Of a stretch of DNA of 64,000 nt, positions 18,972 to 28,162 are shown piece after piece; within the stretch, counting starts at the first letter, position 1; each line of letters opens with the position of its first letter. The position numbers and the translations under genes were made by a program. Origin of the DNA: ZC4RG30 sp039932715. Its GTDB lineage: Bacteria; Pseudomonadota; Gammaproteobacteria; Steroidobacterales; Steroidobacteraceae. Location: the NCBI GenBank assembly GCA_039932715.1, contig JBDTPN010000003.1:62001-126000 (forward strand), read 5' to 3'. The notes beneath the pieces were generated by a model that searched no databases, had not been told where the DNA came from, and worked only from the letters and a program-made list of their open reading frames with translations.

Positions 18972-20198
18972 ATGGGCGCCTACGAATTCACCGCGCTGGA
19001 CACCGGCGGCAAGGAGCGCCGCGGCATCATCGAGGGCGATACGCCAAGACATGTGCGCGCGCAGCTGCGGGACCAGCAGTTGCTACCGGTCACGGTCATG
19101 GAGGTGATGGCCCAGGAAGCGCGCCGTCAGGCCACGCCCCGATTTGGATTCAGCCTGGGCAGCGGCGTATCGGCAGCCGAACTGTCGCTGCTGACACGGC
19201 AGCTGGCCACGCTGTCGAAGGCCGGCCTGCCGCTGGAAGAGGCGCTGCTGGCGGTTTCCCAACAAAGCGAGAAGGCACGCGTGCAGAGCATGCTGCTGGG
19301 CGTACGTGCCAAGGTGCTGGAAGGCCACACGCTGGCAGCCGGATTGACAGAGTATCCGCGCATCTTCCCCGAGATTTATCGCGCCACGGTGTCGGCAGGT
19401 GAACAGGCCGGGCATCTGGATGAGGTGCTGGAGCGTCTGGCGGATTACACCGAAAGCCGCGAGGTGATCCGGCAGAAGGTGCTGGGCGCCCTGCTGTATC
19501 CCATCGTGCTGACCGTGCTGTGCTTCGCCATCATTTCGGTACTGCTGGTGTTCGTGGTGCCCAAGGTGGTGGGCGTGTTTGACAGTTACAACGCCAAGCT
19601 GCCGCTGTCGACGCGAGTGCTGATCGGCGTCAGTGGCTTCCTGCAGCACTATGGCATCTACCTGTTGATTGGCATCGCGTTGGTGGTGTGGCTGGCGCTG
19701 CGCAGCCTCAAGAATCCGGTCACACGCCTCAAGTTTCACCGTTGGCAATTGCGCGTCCCGGTGGTCGGGCGCATCGTGCGTGGCTTCAACACCGCGCGCT
19801 TCACGCGCACCCTGAGCATACTCACCGGCAGCTCGGTGCCGGTGCTGGAGGGGCTGCGCATTTCCGGGGAGGTGGTCACCAACCTGCCCATGCGCGAGGC
19901 GGTCACTATCGCAGCGCAGCGCGTGCGCGAAGGCGCGCCCATCGGCCGTTCGCTGGGCGTCAGCCGCCTGTTCCCGCCGATGATGATCCACCTGATTTCC
20001 AGTGGCGAATCCAGCGGCCAGCTGGAAACCATGCTGGAGCGCACTGCCCAGAGCCAGGAACGTGAACTGGACGGACTTCTGACGGCCCTGGTGGGATTGC
20101 TGGGCCCACTTCTCATTGTTGGCATGGGTCTTTTTGTAGTTGGCATCGTATTTGCGATGCTGTTACCAATTTTCCAGATGAACTCCCTGATCAGGTGA
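18972..20198 (+). CDS. gspF: Type II secretion system inner-membrane protein GspF
   Basis: A 408-residue polytopic platform protein, typical of GspF in length. It begins MGAYEFTALDTGGKERRGII and has two T2SSF domains, with LLTRQLATLSKAGLPLEEAL in the first and FTRTLSILTGSSVPVLEGLR in the second; three membrane helices are visible, the last near the C-terminus (LIVGMGLFVVGIVFAMLLPI). It closes the operon. The pseudopilin genes gspG-K and gspL-N do not follow. Confidence 0.95.
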   Translation: MGAYEFTALDTGGKERRGIIEGDTPRHVRAQLRDQQLLPVTVMEVMAQEARRQATPRFGFSLGSGVSAAELSLLTRQLATLSKAGLPLEEALLAVSQQSEKARVQSMLLGVRAKVLEGHTLAAGLTEYPRIFPEIYRATVSAGEQAGHLDEVLERLADYTESREVIRQKVLGALLYPIVLTVLCFAIISVLLVFVVPKVVGVFDSYNAKLPLSTRVLIGVSGFLQHYGIYLLIGIALVVWLALRSLKNPVTRLKFHRWQLRVPVVGRIVRGFNTARFTRTLSILTGSSVPVLEGLRISGEVVTNLPMREAVTIAAQRVREGAPIGRSLGVSRLFPPMMIHLISSGESSGQLETMLERTAQSQERELDGLLTALVGLLGPLLIVGMGLFVVGIVFAMLLPIFQMNSLIR

Positions 20199-20249
20199 GG
20201 TATATATCGCGCTGGCCCGGCATTTGGTTTTTCTTCATGAGTAAAGGTC

Positions 20250-20471
20250 ATGATCGAGAAACAGGAAAAAGAAGACTTCGACGACGCGGATGACGACACC
20301 AGCCTCGATGGCGAGGATGTGGACGTCGCGCGCCTGGCACGTGAGATGGATCTTTCAAGGTCACGCAAACCCCGCGGAACCCCTGCCCTGCGGCAGCTTG
20401 AACTGCTGGCGGAGAAGAGGCGCATCGCGGAACTGACCTCGGACTTCGACGACTACGACATTGATCGTTAG
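20250..20471 (+). CDS. Small charged protein, PA3496-like (tentative)
   Basis: A 73-residue acidic protein without a signal peptide. The first half is Asp/Glu-rich (EDFDDADDDTSLDGEDVDVA), and the second has RQLELLAEKRRIAEL and ends DFDDYDID. The arginine-rich helix followed by a DxxDY-type end resembles the small PA3496 family, but this is pattern recall. It follows gspF by 51 bases and its stop overlaps the convergent dnaE2 end by 4 bases. Function unknown. Confidence 0.6.
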   Translation: MIEKQEKEDFDDADDDTSLDGEDVDVARLAREMDLSRSRKPRGTPALRQLELLAEKRRIAELTSDFDDYDIDR

Positions 20472-23400
20472 TGGAACTCGTGGCTGCTGAACTGCAGCGC
20501 GCCCAGCAGGAACGATCTATCCACCAGGCTGGTCGCAATCACATGCGTTACGCCGGCTTCGCGCTGCAGTTCGCCGCGCACTTCCATCAGCCGTGAGCCC
20601 ACCAGCACGCCGTGCTGGCGCTCACCCAGCGCGCGCCACACCAGCACATTGACCTGCCCGGATTCGTCCTCAAGTGTGACGAAAGTTACGCCGCTGGCCG
20701 TGTGGGGTCGCTGGCGCGTGATGACCAGGCCAGCCACGCGCACGAAATCCCCGGATGCGGTTTCCTGCAACTGTCCGGCGGTCAGTATCCGCGCCGCCTG
20801 CAGCCGATGGCGCAGCAGTGCCAATGGATGCCGGCCCAGCGTGAACCCCAGCGACTGGTAGTCCGCGATGATGTCCTCGGCCTCGGTGGGAGTACGCAGC
20901 AATGGCTGCGCGCCCTGGGCAACGGCATCTGGCGCCGCGGCCAGCGGCGGCAGGTAACCGCTCACGCCCCAGTACGCCAGGTGGCGATGGCCCTCGAGCC
21001 CGGCCAGTGCCCCGCAGGCGGCCAGCATTTCCAGCTCATGCCGTGACAGCCCGGCACGATCACCAAGGTCAGTCACGCAACTGAACGGTGCCACGGCGCG
21101 TGCGGCCACCACGCGCCGCGCGGCGGCGTCGGGGAATGAGCGCGCGCACCCCAGGCCCAGCCGCAGCGCCAGCACATCACTCCCGGCAGCAACGTGCTCC
21201 AGCGTGCACTCCACGTCACTGATGCCCACATCAACGCTGCGCACCTCGCCGCCATGCGCGCGCAGGTCACGCAGCAGTTGCGCTGGCGCGTAGAACCCCA
21301 TGGGTTGGCTGTTGAGCAATGCCGCGGTGAAGGCCGCCGGATGATGATATTTAAGCCATGAGGAGACGTAGGCCAGCACGGCGAAGCTGGCCGCATGCGC
21401 CTCGGGAAAACCGTATTCGGAAAAACCGCGGATCTGGTTGACCAGTTGCCGCGAGAACTGCTCGGCATAGCCATTGCGACGCATGCCGGTGATCAGCTTG
21501 TCCTCGAAATGACCTATGCCGCCGCGGCGTTTCCATGCGGCCATGGAGCGGCGCAGCTGGTCGGCCTCCCCGGGGGTGAAATCCGCCGCCACCATGGCCA
21601 GCTGCATCACCTGCTCCTGGAAGATGGGTACGCCGCAGGTGCGCGATAGCACCGTGCGCACGGCCTCGCTGGGAAACACCACCGGCTCGGCGCCGCTGCG
21701 ACGACGCAGGTAGGGATGAACCATGTCGCCCTGGATGGGTCCGGGACGCACAATGGCCACTTCGATCACCAGGTCATAGTATTCGCGCGGCCGCAGGCGC
21801 GGCAGCATGGACATCTGCGCGCGCGATTCAATCTGGAACACGCCGATGGTATCGGCGTCACAGATCATGTCGTAGACCGCCATGTCATCCATGGGGATGG
21901 TGTCGATGCGCAGCGCTGGTCCGCCGCAACCCCTGACCAGATCAAAACAGCGACGGATGGCCGTGAGCATGCCCAGTCCCAGCACATCCACCTTGAGCAG
22001 GCGCAGGTCTTCGAGGTCGTCCTTGTCCCACTGGATCACCGTGCGCTCGGGCATGGTGGCGTTTTCCACCGGGACCAGCTGCGACAGCGGCCCCTCGGAG
22101 ACCACGAAGCCACCCACGTGCTGCGACAGGTGCCGCGGAAAACCCACCAGCGTGGCGGCCAGTCGCAGCAGCGTGGCCACCGGCTCGCTCTCAGGATCCA
22201 CACCGGCGGCGCGCAGTTTCTGCGGTTCGGCCAGGTGTCCGTGCCAGCCGCGCAAACCGGCGACCAGTCGCCGCTGCGTGGTTTCGTCTACATCCAGCGC
22301 GCGCGCCAGGTCGCGCACTGCGCTGCGCACCTGGTAGGTGATGACGGTGGCCGCCAGTGCCGCGCGCCCGCGGCCATATTTGCCGTAGATGTACTGAATC
22401 ACCTCTTCGCGCCGCTCGTGCTCGAAGTCGATGTCGATGTCGGGCGGTTCTTCCCGTTCGCGCGACACGAAGCGTTCGAACAGCATCGACAGCTGATCCG
22501 GCCCGACTGCAGTGATCCTGAGGCAGTAGCAGACCAGGGAATTGGCCGCCGAACCGCGGCCCTGGTGCAGGATGCCGGCGCTGCGTGCGAACGCGGCGAT
22601 GTCGTACACCGTCAGGAAGAACGGCTCATATCCCAGCTCGGCGATCAATGCCAGTTCGCGTTGCAGCTGCGTGTGCACCGTGGCCGGCACACCCAGCGGC
22701 CAGCGTTGGGCCGCACCCTCTTCGGCCAGGCGGCGCAGGTAACTGGCTGGGGTTTCACCGGCCGGCACGATCTCGCGCGGATATTCATAGCGCAGTTGGT
22801 CGAGGCTGAAGCGGCAGCGTTCGGCAATGTGCACAGATTCCTGCAACCACTGCGGCGGATAAAGCCGTGCCAGCTCCGCGCGTTCGCGCAGGTGTCGTTG
22901 GCCGTTGGCGAACAGTCGCTGTCCGGCGTGACGCAGTGACACGCCATGGCGAATCGCAGTCAATGCATCCTGCAGGGGCCGGCGCTCGGCCACATGCATG
23001 TGCACGTCGCCACAGGCCACGCAGTTGATGCCCAGTCGCGCAGCCAATTCAGCAGACTCGCGCAGCTTGCTGGCATCCGCTGCCTCGCGCAGCACGCTGA
23101 CGCCCAGCCATGTGTGGCCGGGAAACTGCGTGGCCAGCCAGCGGCCGGGTTCATTGGGAATTTGCGAGTCCGGCGCGGGGCGCCATAACAGCAGACAGTC
23201 GCCGGTGGGGGCAATGCAATCGACGAGGTCCGCGCGCGACAGATGGTAGGAGCCTTTGGGTGCGGCCCGGCGTCCCCGCGTGATCAGTTCACACAGTTGC
23301 CCATAGCCCTGCCGCGTTGCTGCCAGGATCACCAGCTTCAATCCGCAGGTGAAGGTGAACTGGGCGCCGATGATCAGCGGCAGTGCCAGCGCTTTCGCGC

Positions 23401-23584
23401 GCACATGCGCGCGCACCACGCCGGCCACCGAGCACTCATCGGTGAGGGCCAGTGCGCGATAACCCAACGCGTGGGCCCGATCTACCAGTTCAACCGGATG
23501 CGAGGCGCCGCGCAGGAAGCTGAAGTTGCTGACACAGTGCAGCTCGGCGTAGGCAACGCCGGCCGCGTCAGGCAAAACATCCAT
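20468..23584 (-). CDS. dnaE2: Error-prone DNA polymerase DnaE2
   Basis: A 1038-residue C-family polymerase of the ImuABC mutasome. It opens with a PHP domain (YAELHCVSNFSFLRGASHP), has the catalytic palm motif PDIDIDFEHERREEVIQY, then a helix-hairpin-helix region and a C-terminal OB fold (VRVAGLVITRQRPHTASGVT). The ATG at 23584 was chosen because it gives MDVLPDAAGVAYAELHC; the longer open frame runs through imuB. It overlaps the imuB stop by 17 bases. It is the last gene of the SOS operon and carries out mutagenic translesion synthesis with ImuB. Confidence 0.96.
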   Translation of the reverse strand: MDVLPDAAGVAYAELHCVSNFSFLRGASHPVELVDRAHALGYRALALTDECSVAGVVRAHVRAKALALPLIIGAQFTFTCGLKLVILAATRQGYGQLCELITRGRRAAPKGSYHLSRADLVDCIAPTGDCLLLWRPAPDSQIPNEPGRWLATQFPGHTWLGVSVLREAADASKLRESAELAARLGINCVACGDVHMHVAERRPLQDALTAIRHGVSLRHAGQRLFANGQRHLRERAELARLYPPQWLQESVHIAERCRFSLDQLRYEYPREIVPAGETPASYLRRLAEEGAAQRWPLGVPATVHTQLQRELALIAELGYEPFFLTVYDIAAFARSAGILHQGRGSAANSLVCYCLRITAVGPDQLSMLFERFVSREREEPPDIDIDFEHERREEVIQYIYGKYGRGRAALAATVITYQVRSAVRDLARALDVDETTQRRLVAGLRGWHGHLAEPQKLRAAGVDPESEPVATLLRLAATLVGFPRHLSQHVGGFVVSEGPLSQLVPVENATMPERTVIQWDKDDLEDLRLLKVDVLGLGMLTAIRRCFDLVRGCGGPALRIDTIPMDDMAVYDMICDADTIGVFQIESRAQMSMLPRLRPREYYDLVIEVAIVRPGPIQGDMVHPYLRRRSGAEPVVFPSEAVRTVLSRTCGVPIFQEQVMQLAMVAADFTPGEADQLRRSMAAWKRRGGIGHFEDKLITGMRRNGYAEQFSRQLVNQIRGFSEYGFPEAHAASFAVLAYVSSWLKYHHPAAFTAALLNSQPMGFYAPAQLLRDLRAHGGEVRSVDVGISDVECTLEHVAAGSDVLALRLGLGCARSFPDAAARRVVAARAVAPFSCVTDLGDRAGLSRHELEMLAACGALAGLEGHRHLAYWGVSGYLPPLAAAPDAVAQGAQPLLRTPTEAEDIIADYQSLGFTLGRHPLALLRHRLQAARILTAGQLQETASGDFVRVAGLVITRQRPHTASGVTFVTLEDESGQVNVLVWRALGERQHGVLVGSRLMEVRGELQREAGVTHVIATSLVDRSFLLGALQFSSHEFH

Positions 23585-24992
23585 GCAGGAACCACCGGCG
23601 CCGCGCCATGCATTCGCGAAACACCCACCACAGTGCGCCAGCCCCGTCGCGGGCGATGTAGTAATCACGCGCGATGTCCGCGCCATCCCACCACCCGGAT
23701 TCGATACGCTCGGGACCGGTGACCAGGTGCAGCGCGCGGCCCTGGTGAAGCAGATGCTGCGTGTGGCCAGCTGCATCGTGGGTGGCCTTAAGTGCCTGTG
23801 GTGTCGACAGCAGGCCCAGCGGGCGCGTGGCACGTTCGGCAGCATGGCTGGTAACTGCATGACTGGTAGCGGCATGGCCCGGCCACACGCTGCGCCACTG
23901 GCGTTCGGGACGGTGCTCGCCCACCTGCTCCAGGCCATACACCGCGCGCTCACCCAGGCGCGCCATCAGTGTCTGCAGGAATTCCGGCAGTTGTGCATTG
24001 CCCGCTGCGCCGTGCTGGCCGGGTCGCCATAGCCCGTGGCTGTCAGCAGTAAAACTGCGCAATCTTCCCGCCGTCACTTCGAGGCGGCGCACTGGCGCGG
24101 CCAATGGCAGGGATTCCAGGCGCGCAGTCAGCAATGCGATGAACCGTGCAGCGCGGTATTCCGGAACTACGCACCGCACCATGCAGGCCGCGCAAGCACC
24201 ACCGCGATGCACCAGTGTGACGCGCAGTGCAGTGATACCCCGTTGCCGTTCACGCAGGAACGCTTCCAGTCGCGTGAGCGTGGGTGCCAGCGCTACCAAC
24301 AGCCGCTCGCGATCCACCGTTTCAAAATCCGGATCCACCTTTTCAATGAAACGCTGCGTCGGTGGCAACGCGGCTCGTGGATCAGCGCGCTTTCCCGTGA
24401 GCTGGTCCAGCTGCAGCAGGCGCTGCGGACCGATGCGTCGCGCCAGACCAGCGCGTGGCAGGCGCAGCAATTCACCCAGGCAGGTCACGCCCATGCTGCG
24501 CAGGCGCATGAGCTCGACATCGGGCCAGCGCAGGAACTGCAATGGCAGCGCATTGAGCCTGCCCTGCAGACGGGCCTCGCTGGTGATGCAGCAGTTACGG
24601 CCCGCACGCGCCAGCAGCACTGCCGCCAGGGGGGTAGGCGCCATGGCCAGGTTCCGGGGCTGCGGGAATGCAGCCCGCAGCGCGTGCAGCAAGGCATGCA
24701 GTCCGCCGAACAGTCGCTGGCTGCCGCCCAGTTCCAGCAGCAGCGCGTCAGGTGACTCGATGGCCACGCGCGAGGTGAAGGACTGCGCGCGTTGCAGTGC
24801 TGCGGCCAGCTGCACGGCGCCGCTGGTATCTGCGGCTGCATCGACATTGGCAAACTGCACGGCGGCCCACAGTTCGCGCGCAACGCGGGGAGCTGCGGCA
24901 GGTTGGGGTACGGGTATGGGTGCGGCTGTCGCTGGCACAACACGCAGTTGCACCGGGTGGAAATCCAGTTCCTGCTGTGGCGGACTGATCAT
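23568..24992 (-). CDS. imuB: Mutasome Y-family polymerase-like protein ImuB, short at the N-terminus
   Basis: A 474-residue ImuB, the non-catalytic Y-family protein that tethers DnaE2 and ImuA to the beta clamp. Conserved parts include ESPDALLLELGGSQRLFGG, LARRIGPQRLLQLDQLTG and the C-terminal RRRWFLHGCFA. After RELWAAVQF the protein passes almost at once to AAALQRAQSFTSRVAIESPD; most relatives have a further 60 or so residues here (the region with NAAARAAGVRPGM). The ATG at 24992 overlaps the imuA stop (ATGA), which supports that start. Confidence 0.9.
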   Translation of the reverse strand: MISPPQQELDFHPVQLRVVPATAAPIPVPQPAAAPRVARELWAAVQFANVDAAADTSGAVQLAAALQRAQSFTSRVAIESPDALLLELGGSQRLFGGLHALLHALRAAFPQPRNLAMAPTPLAAVLLARAGRNCCITSEARLQGRLNALPLQFLRWPDVELMRLRSMGVTCLGELLRLPRAGLARRIGPQRLLQLDQLTGKRADPRAALPPTQRFIEKVDPDFETVDRERLLVALAPTLTRLEAFLRERQRGITALRVTLVHRGGACAACMVRCVVPEYRAARFIALLTARLESLPLAAPVRRLEVTAGRLRSFTADSHGLWRPGQHGAAGNAQLPEFLQTLMARLGERAVYGLEQVGEHRPERQWRSVWPGHAATSHAVTSHAAERATRPLGLLSTPQALKATHDAAGHTQHLLHQGRALHLVTGPERIESGWWDGADIARDYYIARDGAGALWWVFRECMARRRWFLHGCFA

Positions 24993-25603
24993 GGCAATGA
25001 CAGCTCGATCACCCGCGGCGTGACACCACGACCCTTGAGCAGTTCGATACGCAGCTGCGTGGCGGTGCGCGTCAGTGCCATGCGCAGCACGGCCGTGGTG
25101 TGTTCCACTGCGGCGCGCAACGGTCGGAACAGCACGCCCAGCGACGCACCGCGCTCGGTAGCCAGGGACAGCCGGCGCAGCTGCGGCATGGTGGCGCGCT
25201 GCGGCCAGGCAAAGGTGATAGAGCAGGCGCCGGACAACAGGCTCTGTTCCAGCGCCCACAGCGGTTGCCCGGTGCGCACCACCAGCAGTCGGTCGAGCCG
25301 CGCCCCCTGCGCGCTCCAGGCCGGCACGAAAGGTTCAAAAGGTGGCGCGACGAAGGCGCACCAACGCGCGGCTTCGGATCGGGTCAGCCGCGTAACCAGC
25401 GGTGCCCATAGGCCCAGCTCACCAAAACCCACACCCGGCGCGAGGATTTCGACCAGGCCGCTTCGCGGCCACCCGCCGCCCGGCAGCGCCTGGTCGAGCG
25501 CGGGAAAGCCGGTGGCAAAACTTTCTGTAACTGCCGCACCGCGCCCCCGCCACAGCGAAGGATGCTTCAGCAGCGCTTCAAGCTGCGGGGTTACCTCCGA
25601 CAT
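24989..25603 (-). CDS. imuA: Translesion synthesis-associated protein ImuA
   Basis: A 204-residue RecA/SulA-like protein of the mutasome. It has the family pattern ATGFPALDQALPGGGWPRSGLVE near the start, VRTGQPLWALEQSLLSGACS in the middle and the C-terminal QLRIELLKGRGVTP. ImuA is thought to help recruit the error-prone polymerase at lesions. It lies 18 bases downstream of lexA and overlaps imuB, so lexA, imuA, imuB and dnaE2 form one transcript. Confidence 0.92.
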   Translation of the reverse strand: MSEVTPQLEALLKHPSLWRGRGAAVTESFATGFPALDQALPGGGWPRSGLVEILAPGVGFGELGLWAPLVTRLTRSEAARWCAFVAPPFEPFVPAWSAQGARLDRLLVVRTGQPLWALEQSLLSGACSITFAWPQRATMPQLRRLSLATERGASLGVLFRPLRAAVEHTTAVLRMALTRTATQLRIELLKGRGVTPRVIELSLP

Positions 25604-25621
25604 TGAAATTCCGATGCGAGG

Positions 25622-26248
25622 TCAAAGACCCATGCCCTTGCCACGGCGAATCACGCCGACGACCACGCCCTCGATGAGCAGCGACTGCTCTTTGAGATCG
25701 ACCCTGATGGGCTCGAAGTCTTCGTTCTCGGGCAGCAGCCAGGCCACCGGACCTTCCTGCCGGTAACGCTTGACCGTCACCTCGTTCTCGAGCCGCGCGA
25801 CGATGATCTGCCGGTTGCGCACATTGGGCGTGCGGTGCACGGCCACCAGGTCGCCATCGAGGATGCCGGCATCTTTCATGCTCATGCCCACCACCTTGAG
25901 CAGGTAGTGCGGACGCACGTTGAACACCGAGGGGTCGATGGCCAGGTGATCCTCGATGTTCTCTTCAGCCAGCATGGGACTGCCGGCCGCGACGCGACCA
26001 ATCAGCGGCAGCCCCATCTGTTCGCGCAGTGCGTCCTTGAGCTGGATGCCGCGCGACGCGCCAGGCAGCAGGGAGATCACGCCCTTGCGCGCCAGTGCGC
26101 GCAGGTGTTCCTCGGCGGAGTTGGCGGAACGGAAACCCAGTTCGGTGGAGATTTCCTTGCGCGTCGGGGGCATGCCCGTTTCCTGAACCGTGCGCTGGAT
26201 CAGCCGTAGAATCTCGGTTTGTCGGGGAGTCAGATCGGTGTCGGACAT
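25622..26248 (-). CDS. lexA: SOS repressor LexA
   Basis: A 208-residue repressor that cleaves itself when RecA is activated. The winged helix-turn-helix lies in residues 1-70 (PPTRKEISTELGFRSANSAE). The self-cleavage site is Ala88-Gly89 (RVAAGSPM), with catalytic Ser123 (GMSMKDAG) and Lys160 (EVTVKRYR). The ATG at 26248 (MSDTDLTPRQ) follows GGAG at good spacing; an ATG at 26275 is inside a LexA box and is not the start. It leads the mutagenesis operon and is autoregulated through two upstream boxes. Confidence 0.97.
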   Translation of the reverse strand: MSDTDLTPRQTEILRLIQRTVQETGMPPTRKEISTELGFRSANSAEEHLRALARKGVISLLPGASRGIQLKDALREQMGLPLIGRVAAGSPMLAEENIEDHLAIDPSVFNVRPHYLLKVVGMSMKDAGILDGDLVAVHRTPNVRNRQIIVARLENEVTVKRYRQEGPVAWLLPENEDFEPIRVDLKEQSLLIEGVVVGVIRRGKGMGL

Positions 26249-26263
26249 GGCCAGGCTCCGTAA

Positions 26264-26279
26264 CTGTTTTTTCATACAG
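26264..26279 (-). promoter_or_regulatory. LexA box 1 (proximal to lexA)
   Basis: CTGT-N8-ACAG, matching the E. coli-type LexA operator, 15 bases upstream of the lexA ATG. The N8 is T/A-rich, as in strong boxes. It lies exactly 20 bases from the second box. Confidence 0.9.
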
Positions 26280-26283
26280 GGGA

Positions 26284-26299
26284 CTGTGATTATATACAG
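26284..26299 (-). promoter_or_regulatory. LexA box 2 (distal)
   Basis: A second perfect CTGT-N8-ACAG with an A/T-only core apart from one G/C pair. The two boxes are centred 20 bases apart, about two helical turns, so two LexA dimers can bind on the same face. It may also influence the divergent oxidoreductase gene starting at 26357. Confidence 0.92.
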
Positions 26300-26356
26300 T
26301 AACGGTCGGCTGACAACCGCCTTTAGAGGGCCCGGCGGTCAACCGCCCCCTGCCCC

Positions 26357-27952
26357 ATGAGTTCCCCTGCGGATCCCGACGTCGCCATCATCGGCGCTGG
26401 CCACAATGGCCTGACCTGCGCGGCGTACCTTGCCAAGGCCGGACTCTCCGTCACCCTCTACGAGCGCCGACCGGTGTTTGGCGGAACGGCCGTCACCGAG
26501 GAGTTTCATCCCGGCTTTCGTAACTCCACTGCCAGTTACACGGTGAGCCTGCTGCATCCAGAGGTGATCCGCGACCTGCGGCTGGCCCAGCATGGCCTCA
26601 GGATCGTGGAGCGACCGCTGCTCAACTACGTGGTCGAAGCGCCAGGCAAAGGCCTGCGCATCGGACCCACGGGCAACGACACGCGACGGTATGTAGCGCA
26701 ACGCTCGCCACGCGATGCCGACCGCCATGCGGCCTTCCATGCACAGCTTGACGCTGCCGTCGCCATGCTCAAGGACCTGCTGCTGCGCACGCCGCCCACG
26801 GACCTCAAGCGCATGACCGACCTGTGGTCCGCATTGCAGGTGGGTCGCCACTTCCGTGCGCTGCCTATCGAGACACAACGCATCGTGCACGAGCTGTTCA
26901 CGCGCAGTGCCGGCGATGTGCTCGATGGCTGGTTTGAGGACGAGGGAATCAAGGCCGCTTATGGTTTTGATTCCATCGTGGGCAACTACGCCAGTCCCTA
27001 CACACCGGGCAGTGCTTACGTGCTGCTGCACCACGCTTTCGGCGAGGTCAATGGCAAGCCGGGCATCTGGGGTCACGCACTGGGCGGCATGGGCGCCATC
27101 ACCCAGGCCATGGCTGCAGAAGCCACTGCTCACGGCGCGCGCATCGAAGTCGAACAGCCGGTGCGCCGCGTGATTGTCGAAAAGGGACGGGCCTGCGGAC
27201 TGGAAATGCAAGGCGGTCGCATCGTGCGCGCGCGCCGCATCATCGCCAATGTCAATCCGCGCTTCCTGTATCTCAATCTTCTGGACGCAGGCGACGTCCA
27301 GCCGGAGATCCGCGAGCGCATGCGCCGCTATCGTTGCGGATCAGCCAGCTTTCGCATGAACGTGGCACTGTCGGAACTGCCAGCCTTCGATGACAGCGGA
27401 CCCGGCGGCAGCGACCTGCACCGTTCTGGCATCCTGATCGCCCCGACACTGGGCTACATGGATCGCGCGCACCTGGATGCGCGCCGCGATGGCATGTCTG
27501 CCGCTCCCGTCATCGAGATGCTCATCCCCAGTACGGTGGATGACTCGCTGGCGCCAGCCGGCGCGCATGTGGCGAGTTTGTTTTGCCAGCACTTTGCACC
27601 GCAACTGCCGGACGGTCGCGACTGGAACGATGCGCGCAGCAACGCGACGCAACTCATCATCGATACGGTGAATCAACATGCGCCCAATTTTCGGCGCAGC
27701 ATCCTTGGCATGTCGGCCCTGTCGCCTCTGGATCTGGAACAGCGCTTCGGACTGCCGTCGGGCGACATCTTTCACGGCGCACTGGGACTCGATCAGTTAT
27801 GGGCCGCTCGTCCCCTGCTGGGTCATGGCGACTATCGGACCGGAGTGGCTGGTCTGTACCTTTGTGGTGCCGGCGCCCATCCGGGTGGTGGAGTCACTGG
27901 CATTCCCGGACGCAATTGCGCCCAAATGGTGCTGCGTGAAAAGCTGCGTTGA
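26357..27952 (+). CDS. Phytoene-dehydrogenase-like FAD oxidoreductase (PYROXD2 type)
   Basis: A 531-residue FAD-dependent amine-oxidase-fold protein. The dinucleotide-binding motif VAIIGAGHNGLTCAAYLAKAG is at residues ~9-30, followed by YERRPVFGGTAVTEEF; the C-terminal FAD site is GLYLCGAGAHPGGGVTGIPG. This pattern matches the CrtI-related family that includes human PYROXD2, whose bacterial members have no settled substrate. No carotenoid genes are nearby. It is divergent from lexA, 108 bases away, with the two SOS boxes between them. Confidence 0.85.
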   Translation: MSSPADPDVAIIGAGHNGLTCAAYLAKAGLSVTLYERRPVFGGTAVTEEFHPGFRNSTASYTVSLLHPEVIRDLRLAQHGLRIVERPLLNYVVEAPGKGLRIGPTGNDTRRYVAQRSPRDADRHAAFHAQLDAAVAMLKDLLLRTPPTDLKRMTDLWSALQVGRHFRALPIETQRIVHELFTRSAGDVLDGWFEDEGIKAAYGFDSIVGNYASPYTPGSAYVLLHHAFGEVNGKPGIWGHALGGMGAITQAMAAEATAHGARIEVEQPVRRVIVEKGRACGLEMQGGRIVRARRIIANVNPRFLYLNLLDAGDVQPEIRERMRRYRCGSASFRMNVALSELPAFDDSGPGGSDLHRSGILIAPTLGYMDRAHLDARRDGMSAAPVIEMLIPSTVDDSLAPAGAHVASLFCQHFAPQLPDGRDWNDARSNATQLIIDTVNQHAPNFRRSILGMSALSPLDLEQRFGLPSGDIFHGALGLDQLWAARPLLGHGDYRTGVAGLYLCGAGAHPGGGVTGIPGRNCAQMVLREKLR

Positions 27953-28073
27953 AAGAACGTTTCAAAGCTCTTTGTAAGAATTCCGGAACGCTTTTATCAG
28001 AGTGTTGCCGACAGGCGACAAACAAATAACGGTTGCCTTGACAGGGTCAGATATGGTCAAGTTGCCACACCGC

Positions 28074-28087
28074 GTGAACTGGTTCAC
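28074..28087. promoter_or_regulatory. Palindrome upstream of the lipoprotein gene
   Basis: GTGAAC-TG-GTTCAC, a perfect inverted repeat with 6-base arms and a 2-base centre, 75 bases before the lipoprotein ATG. It looks like a repressor operator. The 210-base gap in which it lies contains no other clear feature. Confidence 0.35.
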
Positions 28088-28162
28088 ATGAAGTGCGCCG
28101 TGCGGGTGATTTGCATGGGAAAGTTGGTGGAAGGCTCCACAGAGATACACGAGGATCTAAAA

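Noticed and set aside
21716..22939. A 407-codon open frame antisense to dnaE2
   Set aside because: Shadow frame over the polymerase core; no signal or family.
26264..26279. ATG at 26275 as the lexA start
   Set aside because: It lies inside a LexA box and has no ribosome-binding site; the ATG at 26248 has GGAG and the usual N-terminus.
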